NCBI GenBank assembly: GCA_964058845.1
Contig: CAXKVR010000200.1
Location: 1-41,437 of the forward strand
DNA from: Carex sylvatica
Lineage: Eukaryota > Streptophyta > Magnoliopsida > Poales > Cyperaceae
Direction of reading: 5' to 3'
Length of the DNA: 41,437 bases
Position 1 is the stretch's first letter. Each line of letters starts with the position of its first letter. The translations under genes and the position numbers were made by a program. Shown in pieces: positions 32,601-41,437 of the stretch. A model generated the notes under the pieces. It was not told the DNA's origin and did not search any database. It was given only the letters and a program-made list of their open reading frames with translations.

Positions 32601-34728
32601 CTGTTGATGTTCCTGATTTGCATCACATGGTTGATTGTGTTGTCTTCCCACAAAAAGGGAGAAGGTAAAATTTGTGTCCTTTCTTCCCTACTTATAATTG
32701 CATTATTAAGCTATCCAAAGAAACAATTGTATGCACTGTCAAAAGGTGAAAAATTTGTCCTTTACCTTTAAATAATGCCCCATTGAACTAAAATAAAGCT
32801 ACAAGCAAATCTGATTTAGAGGTCCCCAGTTTGAGTTAGACAGCCAGCTTGCAACCTTTTCACTGAATTAAACCTGGTTTTAGGTGCAGGGTGTGAAATT
32901 AATAATTTTAGGTTCTGCACAAATAATATGATATACTGGGTGCAACCTGCAAAAGAAATCTTTTTCTACAATCTTCATTGTGGATAATTATGTAATTATT
33001 GTTTCCCCCTCTTGCAATTTCAGACCTCATCCAAACGAGTGTTCAGGAAGCGACTTGGATGGTGATATATATTTTGTTAGTTGGGAATGTGATCTTATTC
33101 CAACTCGGGGGGTTGAACCGATGGATTATGCTCCTGCTCCAACTGTGACCTTAGATCATGATGTCACCATTGATGTTAGTGCAGCATAATTAACTCATCT
33201 TGCTATTGCTTTTAAAAAATATTTCATATGCACCTGTACAAATGATCAAATCTCGTTTATATCCCTGCAAAGTGAAAAGTAACATCATATGCCCTTCCAA
33301 AGATCATGCTTGGCCCAGCCCTGCATTCCTGTTCCCTAGTTTCTTCCAAATTTATATTGATACAAATGGTGAATGATAAATTTCCAAATTTTATATAAGG
33401 ATATTCTCTTATGTTTTTCTGGGATGTATTTTCAATGCAACAAATAGGAATTCGCATGACACATCTCCTTTTGCAGGTGAACACGTGGTATTGGACATAT
33501 GTGAGAATAAGTACGAAAGAATTTTTTTAATTATCCTTTTACGAGCACAAAGGCCTTGTGCTTTTCCATCTGTTCCCTTCAAAAATCTTTATTTTGGTGT
33601 TCAGTTGAATAATTACCATAAAGCTGGTATTGGATGATTTTAGGTACCTGAAAAGGCATCCAACATTAAATAAATCAGAATTATGAGTACATACATCCAA
33701 TGACTACTTTGTTGAACATGTAATAATTTTCTACTCTCATCGAATAACATACCAAAATGGTACCCCCAAGTTGAACATAGAAATCCATATAGCAACCTAG
33801 TATGAAAGTAAATATCTATTTCCACCCAACAATCAAAATTTCAAAAGGTTCATTAATTATTTTTTGGATTATTGCACAGGAAGTTCAAGTGTACTTCACG
33901 AATTACATGGTAAACGACAGCTTGGGTATAATTGCCAATGCACACACTGTCTTTGCTGACAGAGAACCAGAGAAGGCCGAGAGCAGGAACTGCCTTGAGC
34001 TGGCGCGTCTCTTTTCTATAGCCGTTGACTTCCCAAAAACCGGCATTCCAGCCGAAATCCCACAAGAGCTTTATGTGAAAGAGTATCCTGACTTCATGGA
34101 GAAGCTTGACAAGGTCACCTATGAATCCAAGGGTGTTATCGGAAAACTCTACCGGGCCATCAAAGTAGACAGGTCCCAACCAGGGCATCTCTGTCATTTC
34201 ACCAAGCAGGTTGCGAGGCAGTGTTATGACCCTGATATGGAGGTGGATGGTTTTAGAGATTTTATAGAGGAGGCTTCTTGGTACAAGGAGGATTATGATT
34301 TTAAACTCGGCAACTTGATGGATCATTATGGGATTAAAACCGAGGCTGAGTTGATTACTGGGTACATTACAAAGATGTCGAAAACCTTTACCAAGTACAA
34401 GGATGGAGAGGCGATTCGGCTTGCTGTGAGGTCACTAAGAAAAGAGGCCAGGTCATGGTTTAATGAGAAGAACAATTATGATGAGGATGGGGAAGCAGAT
34501 GACCTCTTGTATGCTAAGGCCTCGGCTTGGTACCACGTTACATACCACCCTGACTATTGGGGGCGTTATAATGAGGACTTGAAGCGGCCACACTTTATCA
34601 GCTTTCCATGGTGTTTGTATGATAAGCTGACACTTATCAAAAAGAGGAGGACAGTGGCAGGGAGAAGATTAGATGCTGAAGTGGAGTCATTTGTGCAACG
34701 GTTTGAGCGTGGTCTTAATATATTCTAA
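29615..34728 (+). CDS. RDR1: RNA-dependent RNA polymerase 1 (RDR1)
   Basis: Copies single-stranded RNA into double-stranded RNA for Dicer-like processing. In plants RDR1 is salicylate-induced and supports antiviral silencing. Coding exons: 29615-30142, 30827-32664, 33024-33174, 33880-34728. All introns are GT-AG and phases agree. The product is 1121 residues, the normal length. The N-terminal RRM-like region starts VGKTIQVNGYPLDSSAE. The RdRP domain has VYVHRVQITPSKVYF, FLRVSFVDED, FSDGIGKIS and FQIRYGGYKGVV. The catalytic DLDGD (residues 799-803, bases 33052-33066) is complete. The C-terminus has YGIKTEAELITG and ASAWYHVTYHPDYWG. No stop or frameshift was seen. It converges on the MACPF gene. 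The second exon is long and uninterrupted, as in other RDR1 genes. Confidence 0.96.
30228..30309. repeat. Short direct repeat in RDR1 intron
   Basis: ATTATGTAACTTGAATTA followed by ACCCATCAT occurs at about 30228 and again at about 30283. Confidence 0.8.
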
Positions 34729-35400
34729 TAGTATGGAATGGTATTATTATCACATTTTGCCTTTTCTTTTAGCATGAGATGACAGTAAAATCCCTCAAAT
34801 CATTTTCAGTGGCAGACACTGGCTTTTGGATCCCTTGAACTTCTACATTGGACTATAATATGTGTGGTGATCTGTTGTTATGATCATATTATCTCAAAAT
34901 ATTATGTAGATAATGGTTAGTCGTAGAGAGTGGCCTCAAACTAGCTTATGGATGTATGGGTCTGTCTTGTGTCTTTAGCTTAGTTATTTTGAAAAGGATT
35001 GCTTTATCTAATTCGAAAGGAACATAGAATTCCTGTTTTGTGAAAACGTGTTGTATAAAAAAAGAAAGAATTTTCACATTCTAGGAAAAACATATAAAGC
35101 AACGAAACGAATAGCAGTCAACACCATTTATAGGTGGTGCTATTTTGAATTTTAGATCATATATATATTAGTATCAAGTTTTATCATTTTTATGTGCACA
35201 ATATAAAAATAATATAAATCACATTTCAAAGGTCGGATTTGAAGATAGCAATTGATTTTTGCCGATTGTCAAGATGTTAAGTTACTTCAATGCATTATGT
35301 CAATGATGCTGGAAATCAATCTCACATTCCCATAAAAGAATAAAGCAAAACATTTCTTATCAATACTAAAACTGTACATCTTGGATGGAATTAAACCCAA
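34729..35400. other. Convergent intergenic region between RDR1 and the MACPF gene
   Basis: These 672 bp hold both 3' UTRs. They are AT-rich and no gene was seen. Canonical AATAAA signals could not be assigned with confidence to either gene. Confidence 0.5.
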
Positions 35401-38195
35401 TCAAGGAACTGGTGCAAGGAGTGAAAACTTTACATGCAACATGATCTTCCCTTTCTCTACATCAAGCTTTGCGCCTGTCACCAACCAATGACCTGGGCTA
35501 TCTTGTGGGCCCATGGTGATCTGGCACGTGTCAACAAACTTGAGCAATTTTAGAGTCCCCACAGGCACAGGTGGGTTAATGTTGAAAACACCTGAATCCA
35601 CATTCAGAATCTGATTTTCATTCTTTTCCCTATCCAATGCACTTGATGATCCTGTAAAAGATGTCGACAGAAAATTCGATTTCCCAGAAAAATGAGAAGG
35701 GCTCCGGGCCCACTTTGACTGGCTAATAGTGTAACCTTGCACCTCGGTGTATAGTAGCCGGAGGTGCAGCACGCTCGTGAAGCCATAGGTTTGCACGTGC
35801 AACTGCACCCCAGTCACGATAAATGCCGTCTCTTCTGCGTCTGTGGACCAACTTGGATCATACTTAACTGGCATAGTGCATGCACGTGCAAACTTCTTCC
35901 ACTGGATTGGCTCATAATATCTTTCATCTGAGATTGTATCGGTTCCTCTCCATTGTGGTGGTTTACTGGTTCGAGCCTTTAGAAATTCCGGGGTGTGGGA
36001 TAAATGCTGGAGATGAATAGCTAGCCTATTGTTTCGTTTCCCCTCTAGGTAGAGCCTCAACCCTGTGACAGGCCATCTTTGTGTAATAACCTACAAATTT
36101 GCTATCAATTAATTTGACAATGGAATCAATTTCACACAATGAGTCTTCAATGGTTCAAATGGAGAAATGGTAAATGGTAAATGGTACCTGGTTTCTGCTA
36201 ACATGGAGTTTTGGGCTCATAGGGCTGAAATATAAGGCAGGAGATTGAGCCACCCGATTCGAACTGGGGCTGAGAGGGTGGTCATTTTGCGTCGGAGCCC
36301 ATATTTTTTGATGTTGAAAATCCAAGAAGTACTTCAACTCTGATAAAGGAGGTTTATCTACACATAAGAAAATGCCATTATGATTTATGAGGATAGTAGT
36401 GACAGTAACATCGCAACAGTTTAATTTTGTTATTGATAGATGCATACATCTTAAGTAGAGATTGATGGCATGAGAAAGGAATCCTGTGCCAGGAATGCCC
36501 CTGAGGAGAGAGGTGATCGGTACAAAGGTGAAATTGATTGCATCAGGATGTGTTGGTACAGTGAGGACCCACTCGCAGTGGTTACTGACAGATGGATCCC
36601 CTCCCCTTTTTGAATATATTACTGTAATACCCTGTATGTAGTTAAAGTAATGTTACTTTTTGTTTACAGATTTATGTTTGGATATGATACACTGCAATTG
36701 CTTCCTTAAATTTACCTCTTTGTATGAGACTGGAGGAAGCCCTTCCATGCTTGGCTGTGTGTCAAACACATTAAAAGCGCCCGAAACCTACAAAATTTAA
36801 TGCAAACATATGATTCGCCAAATAGGCATGTAAGAAGCCCATGTAGGTTTACTGAAAACAAAAAAAACAATGGTGGTAACCAACCTTTGATTTATTTTCT
36901 TTGGATTTCCTTTGTTGGAGAGGAAGTGTGCATATGCCTGTGAAGAGCTGGTCTCCCAATTTATCCAAGTTATATTTGATTTCGTATAGTGGTAACTGAG
37001 ATGATTTATCCTGTTTCACATAAACCACATCTTGACCTCCCATGCTAAGCCCAACAACCACGTGAGTTCCGTACTTCTCAATAAAGCTATAATCAGATGC
37101 AACATAAGACTCAGATAAATAAATGCAGTGATGTGTTAAGTGAAGTTAATACAGTACTACTGTTACACTGGTACACGATTTCACTGGCAATATTAAAAAC
37201 AAAAATCAATTTGAATGCTAACCAATTGGCCAGTGTATATATACTGGTACCGTGCATTATTTTAGTCATCATGTACGTACATATGCTGGTTAACCCTAAT
37301 TTGTTGTGGAAATTACAGGCAATTGCTTTAATACGTATCCAACTAAGAACAAAAAGAATTTATAATCGCTGGACTCAGTCAATGCATAATAGTTCCTCGT
37401 GTGTAAGTGCGTAACTGTCTGAATATAATAGTTTGTCTCATGAAATTTTACTTCTCAATCTGCTTTACAAAGTCTCATGAAAGTTTCATGAAAATTTACA
37501 AAGTCTGATGTGGGTTTCCGTTTAAAATTAATTACGAATTTATTATGGTCTACAATCCACATGTCACAGTCAACTGTTGACTAAAACGAATATAAGATCT
37601 TCTATGGCCATCGAAAGAATGTTATAAGCGTTTTAATCACATGATTAATCATGTGGGAAAAAACTTTTGTAAGAACTAGTGCCTAGCACCGTTCAATTGT
37701 ACTGGTCAAGCCAAGAGTTTTGGGTGGTGACCAGTACTTTTAACCAATCAAGTCAGTTATGGATATACAAAGACCCCAAACTGCTAGTATTCACCTTTCA
37801 GTGAATCCAACCCTTTGAGCAGGCTCTTCAATTCTATAAGATTCTACTTCTTTTTTGGTAGAATAATCTATGGCATAAACGTTAATTTGAATATTCATTT
37901 TTTTAGGAGAATAACATTAAGCAAGAACAACGTTAAAATAACATGTGATGCACCTTGTGACAGCTGATGGGTCCCATGTGGCAGGGACAGCATCAATGAC
38001 ATGAGGGGCTAGACGGAGAGGACGGCACTCTAGATGGAGATTGAAGAGAGAGGTGTAGCAGCCATCCATGGCCAAGCACTTGGTCATGGCTGCATCTGGC
38101 CCCCATGAGCCTCCATCAAAATCAAACACTGCATTAAATAGGCCTGATGGTATCTTACCAGCAAGGTTGCCCTTTTGATTTAACAGTTCTGACAT
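35401..38195 (-). CDS. MACPF-domain protein (At1g14780 type), first exon missing from window
   Basis: Plant membrane-attack-complex/perforin-fold protein. Family members CAD1 and NSL1 restrain salicylate-linked cell death; this subgroup's exact role is not known to me. Exons in transcript order: 38195-37954, 37086-36885, 36787-36716, 36631-36448, 36357-36188, 36090-35401. All are GT-AG and phases agree, giving 519 residues. The MACPF signature YGTH..GG lies at 37073-37035 (YGTHVVVGLSMGG). Other conserved stretches are MSELLNQKGNLAGKIPSG, SWGPDAA, VIYSKRGGD, HAINLYLRYKPPL, GLRLYLEGKRNNRLAIHLQH and GPQDSPGHWLVTGAKL. About 100 N-terminal residues are absent: the first exon is not between 38196 and the LINE, so it lies beyond the window or is lost. 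38195 is an acceptor-preceded Met codon, not a proven start. Confidence 0.92.
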
Positions 38196-38866
38196 CTGCA
38201 TAGAAATTATGATTAATTGAATAAGCATTATGCATGGAAATTGTTGACATTGCAATTTGTGGGTAGAATTAATTTGTCTGCTTTCCAAATTAAGAAGAGT
38301 TAATGTGAATAGATAGGCTTAATTGTTGATGATATTGTTGAGTCTTCTTGGCACATTATCAAGTCTGACTAATTAGTGGTGTGTGAAATTTAAATGAATT
38401 GCAAAACTAACAATACAGCAATTGATGCCATTGGCATCACGTTAAACATAATAGTTATTACAGTCATTATTTTTAGCTAGAAGATTTAACTGGTTCCCAT
38501 CTAGAGCTATTTTTCTAGTATCTGATTGGGACCAACATAATTGTATTTAAATCTGTTGGTCATGTGCATATCGTCATTTCAGACTTTCTCTTGGTAATTT
38601 CTAATTGCAGTCTTAATGACATTTCAGATTTCTTGCCAGGAAGTTGTGGAAGTTTTGGAACATAATAGTTAATGACTTTTCAATGGCTTAGTAGGAATGC
38701 AGCTTAGTATCCAGCTGCCAGGTGGACCCAGATAAACTGAAATTTCTTTTTTTTTGTTTCTCCTTTTTTTTGATTAATAGTTAGTCAGCTTTGATTTCAG
38801 TATTAGATCAAAGATGACATACAGTACCAGAATCTTGACTTATGACCTTCAATTTGAAGTTTGATT

Positions 38867-39028
38867 TCTCAAACACATCTATTTTTTTTCTTTTTTCTTT
38901 TCTGAAAATCTTTGCAAAGGCTGCAAAATTGTGAGCAGTGCTCGAACTCTCGACCTTTGGGTTACCATATTTCTAGGACCTTTTCTCTTAGCCAACTGTG
39001 CTACCGCCCCTTCTCAAACACATCTATT
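38867..39028 (-). mobile_element. tRNA-derived SINE (second copy of the 846-964 family)
   Basis: The body is 38884-39011. On the minus strand box A is TAGCACAGTTGG (+ 38992-39003), a good match to the pol III consensus. The box B-like motif is AGTTCGAGCAC (38938-38948), and the body ends TTGCAGCCTTTGCAAAGATT plus an A-rich tail. The flanking 17 bp TCTCAAACACATCTATT at 38867-38883 and 39012-39028 is a perfect direct repeat. Confidence 0.85.
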
Positions 39029-39230
39029 TTTTTATTTTTTTATTTTTTTGAAATGATTGGTAGAGGCTACGAAAATTACAACGAAATCAGTAATGCTTCA
39101 AAACCCCTGTCAAATTCAAATTTACATCTTTACTACCCCTCACTGTTAGCCTACCCCTGCTCTATTGATTGGACCCTTGCAGTAGATCAACCACAGCTCA
39201 ACTTCTTCCAATATCTCAAACACATCTATT
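39012..39230 (-). mobile_element. Second retroposon at the same target site
   Basis: The body is 39029-39213. It has a T-rich left end (A-tail on the minus strand) and is flanked by TCTCAAACACATCTATT at 39012-39028 and 39214-39230. The ~180 bp body is unlike the neighbouring SINE. I see no clear box A/B, so it may be another SINE family or a truncated retrotransposon end. Confidence 0.7.
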
Positions 39231-39389
39231 GTTAGTCTCAATTTTGTTGATGTCTTGTAGTTTTAATCACGCCATGTAAATTTTCAACCCGTCAAATGAG
39301 ATATAACGGATTAAAAAAGTTTGCATGGATAAATTGTAGGAGAAGTTAATTCACATATGTGACCACGCGCTCGAAGAGTATATTTAGTT

Positions 39390-41437
39390 CTAGAAAGATG
39401 CAACAGTGCAACAGGAGATACAGTGCATATGGGAGCAGCAAACTCTGAGGTCCGAGGCAGTTGCCTCTTTTTCCAAAAAAACTGCCACCCTACAGGAGAT
39501 TATGGGTAATTGGCATAGAGCACGATTTGCTAAAATGGATTCACAGCTCCAGTTTTGTAAAAAAGTGATATCCTTTTTTGATGCTATTGAAGAAAGAAGG
39601 GTTTTAGACTCAAGGGAGTTTAATTTCAGACAAAAGGTCAGACAAAGGGCCTATGACATGACAATTGATACAGAGATTAAATGGAAACAAAGAGCTAAGT
39701 GTCATTAGCTTAAAAATGGTGATAACAACACTAATTTTTTTCACTCATTCGCATCAGCAAGAGCGGCAAGAAATACTGTCACGACTTTGAGTATTGAAGG
39801 GGCTGAAACTTCTAATGAACTAATTATTCGGCAAGCTTTTTAGAATCATAGGAAGGATACATTAGGCACTGCCTCTGGAGTGCTGCAGTTTAGGCCAGAA
39901 GCTCTGTACCCTGTTCGGTCACAACTGAACCACCTGGAGGAACCTTTTTCTGAGCTGGAAGTGGAGAGAGCGGTCCGACATCTTGCTAAAAACAAATCGA
40001 CGGGACCGGATGGTGTGCTAAATGAATTTCTTCAAATTTATTGGCAGGATATCAAAGAAGAGATTATGACTATGGTAAACTCCTCCTATAATCATGATCT
40101 CAATATTTTAGAGATCAATCGTGCCAACATCATAATGATTCCCAAGAAGGATGTGCCTTTGGTTGTTCAAGACTTTCGACCAATTAGCGTGATTAATGTG
40201 ATTCCGAAATTGTTATCTAAATTATTAGCAACAAGGTTAGCTGGGGAGTTAGATAAATTGATTTCGATACAACAGACGACCTTCATTCGTGGCCGGCATA
40301 TTGCCGAGAACTTCATAGTCACACGAGAAATTTTAAATCATATCAATTCAACCAAAAACTCTATTGTGATGGTGAAAATTGATTTCTCGAAAGCTTTTGA
40401 CACTGTCAATTGGCTTTTTTTAGAAGATGTTTTGATTCAAAGAGGGTTCCCAGTGCGGTGGGTTGAATGGATAAAAGAGCTTCTTTATTCGGCCTCTTCT
40501 AGAGTGGTGATTAATGGAGAAGCGTCTGAGTATTTTGAACATAAGCAAGGACTACGGCAAGGGGATCCCTTATCTCCAATACTATTTCTATTGGCGGTAG
40601 ATGTGTTACAACAAATGATTGGTGTGGCGAATTCAGCACTTTCCACCTCAATTTTTTCAAAAATTCGAGACTCAATTCTAGTGTTACAATATGCCGATGA
40701 CACGGCTTTGATCTCCAATGCAGATACAGAAACTTTGGTCCGCTAAAACTGATTCTTAGACTTTTTTCAAATATCTCTGGGTTTAAGATAAACTACTCAA
40801 AATGCTCATTCGTGGGACTTAACTTGTCTCTGCCTCAAACAGTACTAGCAAGTCTCATCCTTGACTGCCAAGAAACCACCCTACTGATAACATATCTTGG
40901 AATGCCATTAACTATTAAAAAGCCTACAAGACAATGTTTCATGCCATTAATCGAGAAATTGGAGAAGAGACTTCAAGGGTGGAAAGGGAAACTGATATCC
41001 AGAGGGGGTCGGGCTCAACTGGTCAACTTGGTCCTCTCTTCAATCCCTATCTATTTATGAACTGCTTCAAGTTGCCGAAATGGGTCATTCAAAAAATTGA
41101 CAAGGTACGTAGGCTTTTTCTTTGGGGAAGAAATGACAAGGACGGTAGGGGTATCTCCTTGATCAATTGGGACACGGCATGCTTGCTTAAAAAATGGGGG
41201 GGGGGGGGGTATGGGCATCCCAAACATAGAGTTGCAAAACATTGCTCTTCTATTGAGATGGTGGTGGAGATTATATCATGACCCGGGAGCACTTTGGTGT
41301 GTTTGGGTAAAAAAGATTCGAAGTCAGGGGGATGGACCTTTGATTCTGATGAGGAGTGGGTCTTTCTTCTGGACCCAAATTCTCAAATTAGAGACTCTTT
41401 TTCAATGGTGCACAACTTGGAACATACGTGATGGAAA
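39390..41437 (+). mobile_element. L1-type LINE, 5'-truncated and decayed, runs off the window
   Basis: The region between endonuclease and reverse transcriptase comes first (39406-39870, with RQKVRQRAYDM, KWKQRAKCH, NGDNNTNFFHSFASARAAR). It is followed by reverse transcriptase (39880-40746): NKSTGPDGVLNEF, FRPISVINVIPKLLSK, IDFSKAFDTVNW, GLRQGDPLSPILF and the catalytic YADD at 40690-40701. Downstream are KINYSKCSFVG, YLGMPLTIKKPT, WKGKLISRGGRAQLVN and KLPKWVIQKID, typical of plant L1 ORF2. Breaks: TAG at 39706, a stop near 39842, TAA at 40744 with a frame change, a stop near 41058, and a 14-base G run (41196-41209) that shifts frame. The endonuclease domain is absent. The start is estimated. 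It lies antisense to the MACPF gene, apparently in its first intron. Confidence 0.92.

Larger units (their letters stand above)
38196..39389 (-). other. MACPF gene intron 1 (part), with retroposons
   Basis: AT-rich intron sequence on the minus strand, starting at the acceptor CTGCAG just above 38195. No sequence resembling the missing N-terminal exon was found. It contains two retroposons (38884-39011 and 39029-39213). Confidence 0.6.

Noticed and set aside
32553..32771. Plus-strand 72-codon frame
   Set aside because: It is an out-of-frame shadow of the end of RDR1 exon 2 and its intron.
33853..34326. 157-codon minus-strand frame
   Set aside because: It is an antisense shadow of RDR1's last exon.
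41196..41209. G-quadruplex signal
   Set aside because: A single G run within decayed LINE coding sequence is better explained by slippage.

Overview
This is nuclear DNA from a flowering plant. The evidence is GT-AG introns, three genes with clear angiosperm orthologues, and a dense AT-rich load of plant transposons (hAT, Mutator-like, L1-type LINE, tRNA-derived SINEs and many palindromic MITEs). I cannot name the species.

Three host genes can be assembled exon by exon. (1) A MAP70 microtubule-associated protein gene on the + strand (14990-19589): 11 coding exons and exactly 622 codons plus stop. (2) RDR1, the salicylate/virus-responsive RNA-dependent RNA polymerase, on the + strand (29615-34728): four coding exons, 1121 residues, catalytic DLDGD present, and an intron in the 5' UTR. 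(3) A MACPF-domain protein of the At1g14780 type on the - strand (38195 down to 35401): six exons, 519 residues seen, first exon not in the window. RDR1 and the MACPF gene converge, with about 670 bp between their stop codons. From memory of Arabidopsis locus numbers, MAP70-4 (At1g14840), RDR1 (At1g14790) and the MACPF gene (At1g14780) lie in the same order there, so this looks like an ancient microsynteny block.

Everything else is mobile DNA or unassigned AT-rich sequence. Left third: a SINE (846-964), a palindromic MITE (1561-1730), a ~600 bp element with inverted ends and a tRNA-like core (2333-2927), a bounded but dead 3.4 kb hAT element (3045-6447), a ~1.1 kb foldback (6831-7930), and MITEs at 8082-8269 and 10799-10981. 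At 11436-14433 is a ~3 kb Mutator-like element holding two adjacent palindromic MITEs. Between MAP70 and RDR1 lies a tandem segmental duplication (22419-24115 and about 25803-28651). Its copies are separated by a second decayed Mutator-like element, and the right copy has been invaded by three further elements. Right end: intron 1 of the MACPF gene holds two retroposons inserted one after the other at the same target, then a 5'-truncated L1-type LINE running off the window.

No wholly new system is proven. The most notable items are the MAP70-RDR1-MACPF block, the serial retroposon insertion with three target-site copies, the twin MITEs with a shared core but different arms, the foldback with unequal tandem units in its arms, and arrays of short palindromes inside the Mutator-like elements and the foldback.
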